DNA of 64,000 nucleotides from Ensifer adhaerens (GTDB lineage: Bacteria > Pseudomonadota > Alphaproteobacteria > Rhizobiales > Rhizobiaceae): the NCBI RefSeq assembly GCF_013283195.1, contig NZ_JABEKT010000001.1, positions 124,001 through 188,000 on the forward strand. Reading direction: 5' to 3'. Positions 45,444 to 55,103 of the stretch are shown piece after piece. The first letter of the stretch is position 1. Every line of letters begins with the position of its first letter. The notes under the pieces are model-generated. The model was not told the origin of the DNA and ran no database searches. It saw only the letters and a program-made list of their open reading frames with translations. The position numbers and the translations under genes were made by a program.

Positions 45444-45941
45444 ATGGCTGACAAATCGACATTCACCCCGGACGAATGGACGCTGCTTCTGGAGAGCGTG
45501 ATGATGGCGGGCATAGCCGTGACCGCAGCGGAACCGAGCGGCCTCTGGGGCATGCTGAAGGAAGGCCTCGCCAACAGCAGCGCACTGCTGCAGGCAAAGA
45601 CCGACGCCGCGGCAAATCCGCTGGTCAAGGCACTGGTCGCCGATTTCGAGACCTCGCAAGGTCGAACCACGGCCCGCGACGGCCTGCAGACAAAACTGAA
45701 AGGCGCCAAGCCCGAGGAGATGAAGGCCCGGTGCATCGAAACGTTGCAACTGGCCCGCACGACCGTCGAGGCCAAAGCCCCCGGCGATGCCGCCGCTTTC
45801 ACCGCATGGCTCTACCAGATCAGCCAACGGGTCGCCGAAGCGGCGAAGGAAGGCGGTTTCCTCGGCTTCGGAGGCGTGGCGGTGAGCGACGCGGAGAAGG
45901 CGACCCTGTCGGAAATATCAACGGCACTGAAAGTCGCCTGA
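45444..45941 (+). CDS. Hypothetical protein paired with the DUF937 gene
   Basis: A 165-residue soluble helical protein starting MADKSTFTPDEWTLLLESVMMAGIAVTAAEPSGLWGML. ATG at 45444 has GGAGG about 11 bases upstream. It contains alternating helices (roughly 10-35, 55-80, 105-140) and a C-terminal GGFLGFGGVAVSDAEKATLSEIS stretch. No motif recognised. It sits 95 bases downstream of the DUF937 gene and probably acts with it. Confidence 0.65.
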   Translation: MADKSTFTPDEWTLLLESVMMAGIAVTAAEPSGLWGMLKEGLANSSALLQAKTDAAANPLVKALVADFETSQGRTTARDGLQTKLKGAKPEEMKARCIETLQLARTTVEAKAPGDAAAFTAWLYQISQRVAEAAKEGGFLGFGGVAVSDAEKATLSEISTALKVA

Positions 45942-45951
45942 CGTCCGTTCA

Positions 45952-46015
45952 GGAAGCGCGAAGCGGGTTTCCGTCCGCACAGGCCGAAACAAGGAAATCG
46001 AACGTTCGCGCTTCC
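45952..46015. repeat. Palindromic intergenic element
   Basis: Outer arms GGAAGCGCGAA (45952-45962) and TTCGCGCTTCC (46005-46015), with inner GTTTCC/GGAAAT segments. It follows the hypothetical gene stop. The inner core resembles the other palindromic repeats in this window but the outer arms differ. Confidence 0.6.
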
Positions 46016-46121
46016 GTTCGGAACCGCGCTTGAACATCAATGCGGCCAACAGCCAGCCGTCGCCTGAGTTAGCTCTGGCGAGCCGGAAAAAATTTGGGCT
46101 AAGGCAGGATCGAAGTCCCGA

Positions 46122-46211
46122 TGGCGGAGAGGGTGGGATTTGAACCCACGATACCCTTGCAGGTATGCCGCATTTCGAGTGCGGTGCATTCGACCACTCT
46201 GCCACCTCTCC
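46122..46211 (-). tRNA. tRNA-Ser (anticodon CGA)
   Basis: A 90-nt class II tRNA on the minus strand. GGAGAGG at the 5' end pairs with CCTCTCC at the 3' end; the discriminator is G and the CCA tail is encoded. Seen: the D arm (TGGCAGAGTGGTCGAA), an anticodon loop CTCGAAA giving CGA, a long variable arm (GCATACCTGCAAGGGTATC), and the T loop GGTTCAAATCC. It reads UCG codons. Confidence 0.96.
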
Positions 46212-46247
46212 GCATAGTCGGTCGGCGCTTGTTCGGCGCGGTCGGGT

Positions 46248-46276
46248 TCATAGCGGCAGATTCGGGTGCTGGCAAG
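46248..46276 (-). promoter_or_regulatory. Candidate promoter of the tRNA-Ser gene
   Basis: On the minus strand CTTGCC (46271-46276) and CTATGA (46248-46253), with 17 bases between. It lies about 40 bases upstream of the tRNA 5' end, in agreement with the rhizobial sigma-70 pattern (CTTGAC N17 CTATAT). Confidence 0.5.
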
Positions 46277-46317
46277 GGCCTCGATGAAGATTATCCAATG
46301 TGGCGCGTGGCTTCTTC

Positions 46318-46346
46318 TTGACAGAAGGGAGCGTTTCCCTTAATTC
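46318..46346 (+). promoter_or_regulatory. Promoter of rplU-rpmA
   Basis: TTGACA at 46318-46323 and TAATTC at 46341-46346 separated by exactly 17 bases. A start near 46353 would give a leader of about 165 nt before rplU, long enough for autogenous control. Confidence 0.6.
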
Positions 46347-46408
46347 GCGCAATGGAAGTGGTGTGGCTTGCCCTCACCGCAGCGGGTGTGATTTGCGCCC
46401 ATTCACCG

Positions 46409-46441
46409 GCAGGGCCTCGGGAATGATCCCGAAAATCCTGC
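46409..46441 (+). promoter_or_regulatory. Hairpin in the rplU leader
   Basis: GCAGG (46409-46413) pairs with CCTGC (46437-46441), and inner TCGGGA (46417-46422) pairs with TCCCGA (46427-46432) around a four-base loop. It lies between the promoter and rplU and may serve L21 autoregulation. A second pairing, GGCC around 46469 with the later GGCC, is also possible. Confidence 0.4.
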
Positions 46442-46517
46442 TCAAAATGTCGACTGACAAAAAGACGGCCTTGCCCCCTGGGGGTAAAGAGCCGGCCTGA
46501 ACATGAAAGGATAAAGA

Positions 46518-46889
46518 ATGTTCGCAGTCATCAAGACCGGCGGTAAGCAGTACCGCGTGGCAGCCAACGACGTCGTAACCATCGAAAAGCTGGAAGGCGT
46601 AGCAGGCGACAAGATTGAATTCACCGAGATCCTGATGGTCGGCGTCGGCGCCGATGCAACCATCGGCGCTCCGTTTGTCGAAGGTGCTGTCGTCAGCGCC
46701 GAAGTCGTTGAACAGGGCCGCGCCAAGAAGGTCATCGCCTTCAAGAAGCGTCGCCGCCAGAACTCCAAGCGCTCGCGCGGTCACCGCCAGCACCAGACGA
46801 CCGTCCGCATCCTGGACATCGCTGCTGCCGGTGGCAAGGCAAAGAAGGCTTCCAAGAAGTCTGAAGCCGCCGCTGAAGCTGCAAACTGA
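46518..46889 (+). CDS. rplU: 50S ribosomal protein L21
   Basis: A 123-residue ribosomal protein beginning [25 protein letters not shown]. Seen: the family segments [36 protein letters not shown] that bind 23S rRNA, followed by an Ala/Lys-rich tail (about residues 105-123) typical of rhizobial L21. The start follows GAAAGGATAAAGA. rpmA follows after 33 bases, the universal order. A long leader with hairpins precedes it. Confidence 0.98.
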   Translation: MFAVIKTGGKQYRVAANDVVTIEKLEGVAGDKIEFTEILMVGVGADATIGAPFVEGAVVSAEVVEQGRAKKVIAFKKRRRQNSKRSRGHRQHQTTVRILDIAAAGGKAKKASKKSEAAAEAAN

Positions 46890-46922
46890 GTTTTGGGATC
46901 GAAGGTTTAAAGGAGAACACCA

Positions 46923-47192
46923 ATGGCACACAAAAAAGCTGGCGGTTCGTCGCGCAACGGTCGCGATTCTGAGTCCAAGCGCCTTGGCGTGAAGAAGTTC
47001 GGCGGCGAGAAGGTCATCGCCGGCAACATCATTCTGCGTCAGCGCGGCACCAAGTGGCATCCGGGCGCCAATGTTGGCCTCGGCAAGGACCACACGATTT
47101 TTGCGCTTACGGCGGGTAACGTGGACTTCCGTACGAAGGCCAATGGCCGCGTGTACGTGTCTGTAATGCCGAAAGCGGAAGCAGCGGAATAA
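46923..47192 (+). CDS. rpmA: 50S ribosomal protein L27
   Basis: An 89-residue ribosomal protein with the conserved [30 protein letters not shown]-terminus, which reaches the peptidyl-transferase centre, and [45 protein letters not shown] precedes the start. It follows rplU and is closed by a strong terminator at 47266-47302. Confidence 0.98.
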   Translation: MAHKKAGGSSRNGRDSESKRLGVKKFGGEKVIAGNIILRQRGTKWHPGANVGLGKDHTIFALTAGNVDFRTKANGRVYVSVMPKAEAAE

Positions 47193-47265
47193 GCCGGTAG
47201 CGCTCTAAAACAGCCGGCGTCTCATCGACCCGGCTGGCGCACCTGATGGTTCCAAGCCAGACCTG

Positions 47266-47302
47266 AAAAGGGGAGATGGGGCAATACCCAACTCCCCTTT
47301 TT
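47266..47302 (+). terminator. Intrinsic terminator of rplU-rpmA
   Basis: AAAAGGGGAG (47266-47275) pairs with CTCCCCTTTT (47292-47301), with an inner TGGG/CCCA stem, followed by T's then CTCG. It marks the end of the ribosomal operon. Confidence 0.9.
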
Positions 47303-47322
47303 CTCGTTCTGGAGGACGAACC

Positions 47323-47955
47323 ATGCAAACCGAACTGTTGAGGGAAGACCAATCACGGTCTCCCGAACAAAGGCTGAGGCCCCAGAGGTCAAGGACCGAT
47401 TGCCCGATATTGTTGTCACCCCGGCTCGTTCTGCGCGCGCCCCATGAAGACGATATCGACGCCCTTGCCCATCTTGCCAACAACGCCAATGTCGCGACCA
47501 TGGTCTCGCGCATGCCGCACCCGTATACGACGGCCGATGCCGCCGATTTCGTGCGACGCGCCAAAGCCGGCACGATTGGCAAGTGCGTCTACGCGATTAC
47601 CAAAGCGGATAATGGCGCATTTCTGGGTTGTTGCGGTATCGAGCCGCATCCCGATGGCAAGACGGCAGAACTCGGCTACTGGCTGGGCGAGCCCTATTGG
47701 AACCAGGGTTATGCCACCGAGGCTGCCCAGGCGCTGACCGACATGGCCTTCCGCACCCGCGACATCGACCAGATCGATGCACGCTGCCGGGTCATGAACC
47801 TGGCGTCGCGCCGGGTCATCCAGAAGTGCGGCTTCCAGTTCCAGGGCAGCGGCATGGTCGGCAGCCTGGCACTCGGCGGATCGATCTCGGTCGAATGGTA
47901 CCGGCTCGACCGCAAGACCTGGGTTTCCTTGAGAAGCTGGGGAGGCATGCGATGA
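47323..47955 (+). CDS. GNAT acetyltransferase (RimJ/RimL-like)
   Basis: A 210-residue acyltransferase with GGAGG 12 bases upstream of ATG. Seen: SPRLVLRAPHEDDIDALAHLANN, the central strands GTIGKCVYAITKADNGAFLGCCGIE, and the acetyl-CoA-binding YWLGEPYWNQGYATEAAQALTDMAF loop, plus ASRRVIQKCGFQFQG. The RimJ-type pattern suggests N-terminal or small-molecule acetylation. It overlaps the next GNAT gene by four bases (ATGA), so they are co-translated. Confidence 0.9.
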   Translation: MQTELLREDQSRSPEQRLRPQRSRTDCPILLSPRLVLRAPHEDDIDALAHLANNANVATMVSRMPHPYTTADAADFVRRAKAGTIGKCVYAITKADNGAFLGCCGIEPHPDGKTAELGYWLGEPYWNQGYATEAAQALTDMAFRTRDIDQIDARCRVMNLASRRVIQKCGFQFQGSGMVGSLALGGSISVEWYRLDRKTWVSLRSWGGMR

Positions 47956-48536
47956 ACGCGCTGACTTCCGATCGGCCTCACACCGTCGCTCGCCCCGGTC
48001 CCGGCCCGTGCCCTGTCATCGAAACCGGGCGCCTGGTGCTGAGACCACACCGGCTGGATGATGCCGAGGCGATCGCCCAGTCGCTGGCCGACTTCCAGGT
48101 AGCGCGCATGCTCGCGCGCGTGCCGGCACCCTACGATCAGCAGGATGCGTTCGATTGGCTGACACGCCAGACCTCCGGGCTCACCCCCGACTGGACACTG
48201 GCGATCACCACCGGCGACGACGTACACATCGGCTGCATCGGCATCGAGCTGATGCACGGCCAGTGGCATGTCGGCTACTGGCTGAACCGGTTCTACTGGG
48301 GCAAGGGCCTGGCGAGCGAGGCGGCCTATGCGGCGATCGAGCGCTTTTTCCGGCGCATGCCGGAGACGACCCTGCATTCCGGCGTCTTTGCCGACAATCC
48401 GGGGTCGCTCAAGGTCCAGGAGAAGCTCGGCTTCCAGATCACTGGCTGCGCCCAAGTCTATGCGCTCGCCCGCAATGCGATGGTGGCGCATATCGAAACG
48501 CGGATGACCGCGGCCGATCTGCGCCGGCCACATTGA
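47952..48536 (+). CDS. GNAT acetyltransferase (RimJ/RimL-like), second copy
   Basis: A 194-residue acyltransferase, tandem to the preceding gene and overlapping it as ATGA. Seen: ETGRLVLRPHRLDDAEAIAQSLADFQ, TTGDDVHIGCIGIE, the acetyl-CoA loop YWLNRFYWGKGLASEAAYAAIERFF and NPGSLKVQEKLGFQITG. The two proteins are clearly paralogous by motif order but differ greatly in sequence. Substrate unknown. It ends before a bidirectional terminator. Confidence 0.9.
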   Translation: MNALTSDRPHTVARPGPGPCPVIETGRLVLRPHRLDDAEAIAQSLADFQVARMLARVPAPYDQQDAFDWLTRQTSGLTPDWTLAITTGDDVHIGCIGIELMHGQWHVGYWLNRFYWGKGLASEAAYAAIERFFRRMPETTLHSGVFADNPGSLKVQEKLGFQITGCAQVYALARNAMVAHIETRMTAADLRRPH

Positions 48537-48544
48537 AAGGAAAT

Positions 48545-48575
48545 GCCCCCCGCGAGGCATGCCTTGGCGGGGGGC
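48545..48575. terminator. Bidirectional terminator
   Basis: GCCCCCCGC (48545-48553) pairs with GGCGGGGGGC (48566-48575). T-rich flanks exist on both sides: TTTGCTC on the plus strand, ATTTCC on the minus strand. It separates the convergent GNAT and EEP genes. Confidence 0.85.
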
Positions 48576-48580
48576 TTTGC

Positions 48581-50537
<1,957 letters not shown>

Positions 50538-50538
50538 C

Positions 50539-51708
50539 ATGACGAAGACCCGCAAGCCGCTTCAAAAGTATCGCCGGGTCGTCATCAAGATCGGGTCGGC
50601 GCTGTTGGTCGATCGCGCGACCGGGCTGAAAAAGGCCTGGCTCGACGCCATGTGCGCCGATATTGCCGCCCTCAGGTCCAAAGGTATCGACGTTCTCGTC
50701 GTCTCCTCCGGCGCGATCGCGCTTGGCCGCACGGTGCTGAAACTTCCCCCCGGCGCACTAAAGCTCGAGGAAAGCCAGGCAGCAGCAGCCGTCGGCCAGA
50801 TCGCGCTTGCCCGCGCCTGGTCGGAGAGCCTTTCGACAGACGCCATCGTTGCCGGCCAGGTGCTGCTCACGCTCGGCGACACCGAAGAGCGCCGCCGTTA
50901 TCTCAACGCCCGCGCCACGATCAACCAGCTCCTGAAGCTCGGCGCCGTGCCGATCATCAACGAGAACGATACGGTCGCCACCACCGAGATCCGCTACGGC
51001 GACAACGACCGGCTGGCCGCCCGCGTCGCCACCATGGTCGGCGCCGATCTACTCGTGCTGCTGTCCGATATCGACGGTCTCTATACGGCACCGCCGCATC
51101 TCGACCCCGACGCCCGCTTCCTCGATACGATCGCCGAGATCACGCCCGAGATCGAGGCGATGGCGGGCGGTGCGGCGTCCGAACTGTCGCGTGGCGGCAT
51201 GCGCACCAAGATCGATGCCGGCAAGATCGCCACCACCGCCGGCTGCGCCATGATCATCGCCTCGGGCAAGCCCGATCACCCGCTGGCGGCGATCGAGAAT
51301 GGCGCCCGCTCGTCCTGGTTCGCCCCATCGGGCTCGCCGGTGACCGCGCGAAAAACCTGGATCGCCGGGCAGTTGCTGCCGGCCGGTACGCTTTCCATCG
51401 ACGCCGGCGCCGAAGACGCGCTGCGCTCCGGCAAGAGCCTGCTACCCGCCGGCGTGCGCGAGGTGAAGGGTACGTTCAGCCGCGGCGACACCATTGCTAT
51501 TCTCGGCGCCGCAGGGCGCGAGATCGCCCGCGGGCTTGCCGGTTACGATGCCGACGAGGCCCGCCAGATTGCCGGCAAGAAATCCGCCGAGATCGCCGCG
51601 ATCCTCGGGTACGCCGGCCGCGCCGCCATGGTGCACCGCGACGATCTGGTGATGACCGGCAAGCGCGCCGACGAGAAGGACGGCCGGAGGGATGAAGTCC
51701 ATGCTTGA
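50539..51708 (+). CDS. proB: Glutamate 5-kinase
   Basis: First enzyme of proline synthesis, 389 residues. The start lies one base after obgE ends. Seen: amino-acid kinase domain ([70 protein letters not shown]) and a C-terminal PUA domain (about residues 280-370, [14 protein letters not shown]). Its stop overlaps the proA start by eight bases, so the two are coupled. Confidence 0.96.
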   Translation: MTKTRKPLQKYRRVVIKIGSALLVDRATGLKKAWLDAMCADIAALRSKGIDVLVVSSGAIALGRTVLKLPPGALKLEESQAAAAVGQIALARAWSESLSTDAIVAGQVLLTLGDTEERRRYLNARATINQLLKLGAVPIINENDTVATTEIRYGDNDRLAARVATMVGADLLVLLSDIDGLYTAPPHLDPDARFLDTIAEITPEIEAMAGGAASELSRGGMRTKIDAGKIATTAGCAMIIASGKPDHPLAAIENGARSSWFAPSGSPVTARKTWIAGQLLPAGTLSIDAGAEDALRSGKSLLPAGVREVKGTFSRGDTIAILGAAGREIARGLAGYDADEARQIAGKKSAEIAAILGYAGRAAMVHRDDLVMTGKRADEKDGRRDEVHA

Positions 51709-52984
51709 TGAAATCAGAAAAACCGATGACGTCGAAAACGTCATGCTGGAGATCGGCCGCCGCGCGAAGGCAGCGAGCCGTCCGCTTGCCGTTGCCACCG
51801 CCGAACGCAAGCATGCGGCGCTGATCGCCATGGCCGAGACGGTCGTCAATCGCCGCGACGAAATTCTCGCCGCCAACGCCATCGACCTTGAAAACGCTCG
51901 TCAGTCCGGCGTCGCAGCGTCCTTCATCGACCGCCTGACGCTGACGGAGGGCCGCATCCGCGACATGGCCGACGGCATTCGCGCGATTGCCGAATTCAAG
52001 GATCCGGTCGGCGACGTCATCGCCGAATGGGACCGCCCCAATGGCCTGCACATCGAGCGCGTTCGCACGCCGCTCGGCGTCATCGGCGTGATCTATGAGA
52101 GCCGGCCCAACGTGACGGCAGACGCCGGTGCGCTCTGCCTGAAGGCCGGCAACGCCGTTATCCTACGGGGTGGATCCGACAGCTTCCACTCCTCGCGCGC
52201 CATCCATGCCTGCCTTGTCGAGGGATTGAAGGCTGCCGGCCTGCCGGAACATGCGATCCAGATGGTGCCGGTCGCCGACCGCGCCGCCGTCGGCGCCATG
52301 CTTTCGGGCCTCGGCGGCACCATTGACGTCATTGTTCCGCGCGGCGGAAAGAGCCTCGTCGGCCGGGTCCAGAACGAGGCGCGCGTGCCGGTGTTTGCCC
52401 ATCTCGAAGGCCTCTGCCACATCTATGTCGACGCATCGGCCGATCTCGTCATGGCCGAAAAGATCGTCGTCAATGCCAAGATGCGCCGCACCGGCATCTG
52501 CGGTGCTGCCGAGACGCTGCTGATCGACAGCAATGCTGCGGACAGACTGGCAAAGCCGCTGCTTCAGGCACTGCTTTCGGCCGGCTGCGAAGTGCGGGTG
52601 TCGAAGGAGCTGGCTGGCAGCATCGACGGATTGAAGCCGGCGACCGACGCAGACTGGTCGACGGAATACCTCGACGCGATCATCTCGGTTCGGCTGGTGG
52701 ATGGCATCTCCGGCGCGATCGAGCACATCAATACCTGGTCCTCGGCACACACCGAGGCAGTGATTGCCGAAGACCCAGTCGTGGTCGAACGTTTCTTTGC
52801 CGAGATCGACTCCGCCATCCTGTTGCACAATGCCTCCACCCAGTTTGCCGACGGCGGCGAATTCGGCATGGGCGGCGAAATCGGCATTGCCACCGGCAAG
52901 ATGCACGCCCGCGGCCCTGTGGGCGTCGAGCAACTGACGTCGTTCAAATATCGCGTGCGCGGCGCCGGTCAGGTCAGGCCCTGA
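51701..52984 (+). CDS. proA: Glutamate-5-semialdehyde dehydrogenase
   Basis: Second enzyme of proline synthesis (427 residues), reducing glutamyl phosphate. ATG 51701 was chosen over ATG 51692 because GGAGG lies ten bases upstream. Seen: [49 protein letters not shown] with the catalytic cysteine C267, and [27 protein letters not shown]. It lies between proB and nadD and has the usual NAD(P)-binding fold. Confidence 0.96.
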   Translation: MLDEIRKTDDVENVMLEIGRRAKAASRPLAVATAERKHAALIAMAETVVNRRDEILAANAIDLENARQSGVAASFIDRLTLTEGRIRDMADGIRAIAEFKDPVGDVIAEWDRPNGLHIERVRTPLGVIGVIYESRPNVTADAGALCLKAGNAVILRGGSDSFHSSRAIHACLVEGLKAAGLPEHAIQMVPVADRAAVGAMLSGLGGTIDVIVPRGGKSLVGRVQNEARVPVFAHLEGLCHIYVDASADLVMAEKIVVNAKMRRTGICGAAETLLIDSNAADRLAKPLLQALLSAGCEVRVSKELAGSIDGLKPATDADWSTEYLDAIISVRLVDGISGAIEHINTWSSAHTEAVIAEDPVVVERFFAEIDSAILLHNASTQFADGGEFGMGGEIGIATGKMHARGPVGVEQLTSFKYRVRGAGQVRP

Positions 52985-52985
52985 C

Positions 52986-53609
52986 GTGACATCTTCGGAC
53001 GTGAACGGCCGTTACCTGCGCATGCCCCATGTCGAAAGCGGCATGGTGGTCGGCCTGTTCGGCGGCTCGTTCAATCCGCCGCACGAGGGGCATGTGCTGG
53101 TTGCCGAAACGGCGATCCAGCGCCTCGGCCTCAACCAGCTCTGGTGGATGGTCACGCCAGGAAACCCGCTGAAGAACCACAATAATCTGGCGCCGCTTGC
53201 CGACCGCATAGCACTCAGCGAAAAGATCGCGCGCGATCCACGTATCAAGGTGACCGCCTTCGAAAAGGCGCTGGGACAGAGCTATACCGCCCGCACGCTT
53301 GCGATGGTCCAGGCGCGCAACCGCGATATTCGCTTCGTCTGGATCATGGGTGCCGACAACCTCAAGAGCTTTCACCGCTGGCAGAACTGGCATAAAATCG
53401 CCCGCACGTTTCCGATCGCCGTCATCGATCGGCCGGGCTCAACGCTTGCCTATCTGTCCTCGCGCATGGCAAAGACCTTCGACTACGCCCGCATTGACGA
53501 GGACGACGCTCGGCGCCTTGCTTTTCACCGGGCACCCGCCTGGACCTTCATCCACGGGCCGCGCTCTTCCATGAGTTCGACGGCCCTTCGGTCCGCCAGG
53601 ACGGCGTGA
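52986..53609 (+). CDS. nadD: Nicotinate-nucleotide adenylyltransferase
   Basis: A 207-residue enzyme forming NaAD in NAD synthesis. The start used is GTG 52986, one base after the proA stop; an ATG at 53022 is an alternative. Seen: VGLFGGSFNPPHEGHVLVAE with the HxGH adenylylation motif, LWWMVTPGNPLKN for substrate binding, and RSSMSSTALR (ISSTxLR-like) near the C-terminus, which is the second phosphate-binding motif. Confidence 0.94.
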   Translation: MTSSDVNGRYLRMPHVESGMVVGLFGGSFNPPHEGHVLVAETAIQRLGLNQLWWMVTPGNPLKNHNNLAPLADRIALSEKIARDPRIKVTAFEKALGQSYTARTLAMVQARNRDIRFVWIMGADNLKSFHRWQNWHKIARTFPIAVIDRPGSTLAYLSSRMAKTFDYARIDEDDARRLAFHRAPAWTFIHGPRSSMSSTALRSARTA

Positions 53610-53653
53610 AATCGAATGATTCATTTCTCGCGTCTTGAAACCGTTCTGGTTTG

Positions 53654-54145
53654 ATGACTACATTTACTGACGGTTCGAGCGAAACAGTCGAATCGGAAGT
53701 GCCTGTTCTGTTCACTTGGAAAGGAAAGACCCTGACAACAGCACACGCCAAGGGATATGCGGCCTCCGCGTTCCCACGCAGCACGGGATCTAGCGACGAA
53801 GCCGCTGTCCGTGCGCTTAACCTGGTCCTCGAAAGCCTAGAGGACTCGAAGGCAGAAGATATCGTCACCATCAACATTGCCGGCAAGTCGGCGCTGGGAG
53901 ACTTCATGGTCGTTGTCTCCGGGCGGTCGAGCAGGCATGTCGCGGCGATTGCCGACCATCTGACCACGGATCTGAAGGACGAGGGCTTCGGCAACGCCCG
54001 CGTCGAAGGTCTGGAAACAGGTGACTGGGTGCTGATCGATACCGGCGATGTGATCATTCACATCTTCAGGCCGGAAATCCGGGAGTTCTACAACATCGAG
54101 AAGATGTGGGCGACACCGGAAATCGAGGACGGCACGCTGCATTGA
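53654..54145 (+). CDS. rsfS: Ribosomal silencing factor RsfS
   Basis: A 163-residue protein whose C-terminal 110 residues are the RsfS/Iojap domain; it binds L14 and prevents subunit joining under starvation. Seen: LNLVLESLEDSKAEDIVTINIAGKSALGDFMVVVSGRSSRHVAAIADHL, WVLIDTGDVIIHIFRPEIREFYNIEKMW. An N-terminal extension (about 1-50) precedes the domain, so a later start is possible. The ATG at 53654 follows a TTG in frame. It lies in the nadD-rsfS-rlmH order that is very common. Confidence 0.93.
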   Translation: MTTFTDGSSETVESEVPVLFTWKGKTLTTAHAKGYAASAFPRSTGSSDEAAVRALNLVLESLEDSKAEDIVTINIAGKSALGDFMVVVSGRSSRHVAAIADHLTTDLKDEGFGNARVEGLETGDWVLIDTGDVIIHIFRPEIREFYNIEKMWATPEIEDGTLH

Positions 54146-54410
54146 GACCGTCGGGTTCGTCGGACGTCTGAGCCGTCGCGCGAGCCGGGTTGCGGTCATG
54201 CATGTTGGGAATGTGGCTGTCATCGCCGAAACGGCGCATCACAGCCGAGATGATTGTTGCGACTGATCGTAGCTGCAGCGCCGCCCGTCTGGTATGACGC
54301 GCAAAGGTCGCTGTCAGGCTCTAGAGCGCTGCATGATCTTCTCCTTGAATCGATCCCGGTTTCAGGAGGTGTGCAACGCGCGGTCCAGCGCAGACGGAGA
54401 CGATTGGGTC

Positions 54411-54893
54411 ATGCGTATCGGACTTTTCGCAGTCGGCCGCCTCAAGGCGGGGCCGGAAAAGGACCTTGCGGCCCGCTACCTCGATCGTTTCGCCAAGGCC
54501 GGTCCGGCAATTGGGCTTGAGCTTTCCCGCGTGGTCGAAGTCAACGAAAGCCGCGCATCCAACGCCGACACGCGCAAGCGCGACGAAGCCGCGCAGCTGG
54601 AAAAAGCGTTGGCCGACGGCAGCCTCTTGGTGCTGCTCGACGAACGTGGCAAGGCGCTTGATTCCGAAGGCTTCGCATCGCTGCTCGGCACCTTTCGCGA
54701 CAGTGGCAAACGCGACCTGATGATCGCCATCGGCGGCGCCGACGGGCTCGACCCGAGCCTTCATGCGCGCGCCGATGCCGTGCTTAATCTCGGCAAGATG
54801 ACCTGGCCGCATCAACTGGTGCGCATTCTGATCGCCGAGCAGCTCTATCGCGCCGTGACCATCCTTTCCGGGCATCCCTACCACCGTGTCTGA
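54411..54893 (+). CDS. rlmH: 23S rRNA (pseudouridine-1915 N3)-methyltransferase
   Basis: A 160-residue SPOUT methyltransferase. The ATG at 54411 (MRIGLFAVGRLKAGPEKDLAARYLDRF) matches the family start and length. Seen: LLVLLDERGKALDSEGFASLLGTF, IAIGGADGLDPSL and LNLGKMTWPHQLVRILIAEQLYRAVTILSGHPYHR, which builds the trefoil-knot SAM site. It modifies the ribosome decoding helix H69. It has its own spacing from rsfS (265 bases, with no gene). Confidence 0.96.
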   Translation: MRIGLFAVGRLKAGPEKDLAARYLDRFAKAGPAIGLELSRVVEVNESRASNADTRKRDEAAQLEKALADGSLLVLLDERGKALDSEGFASLLGTFRDSGKRDLMIAIGGADGLDPSLHARADAVLNLGKMTWPHQLVRILIAEQLYRAVTILSGHPYHRV

Positions 54894-54970
54894 GACATGG
54901 GCCCGCGCAGCGCGCGATAACGAGAATATGTGTTGGTCGCACCCCGCAAATCAGATTAGGCTTTTTGGCA

Positions 54971-55010
54971 AGAGCGTTTCACGCCCGGCAACACTGCCGG
55001 GAAAACGCTC
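54971..55010. repeat. Two-tier palindrome
   Basis: Outer GAGCGTTT/AAACGCTC and inner CCCGGCA/TGCCGGG separated by ACAC. The outer arm matches the second palindrome at 18931-18971 (AGAGCGTTTC). It lies between rlmH and envC and may act as a weak terminator for rlmH. Confidence 0.7.
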
Positions 55011-55103
55011 AGAGGCATTGAAACTGCGCATGACGCTTTCCGTTACGAGGTTCCGGCTCGCGGATACGTGCGCAGGTATTTCCGGCTGGACGCCTAGGGA
55101 CCA

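Noticed and set aside
46374-47093. Minus-strand frame opposite rplU and rpmA
   Set aside because: Antisense to two conserved ribosomal protein genes.
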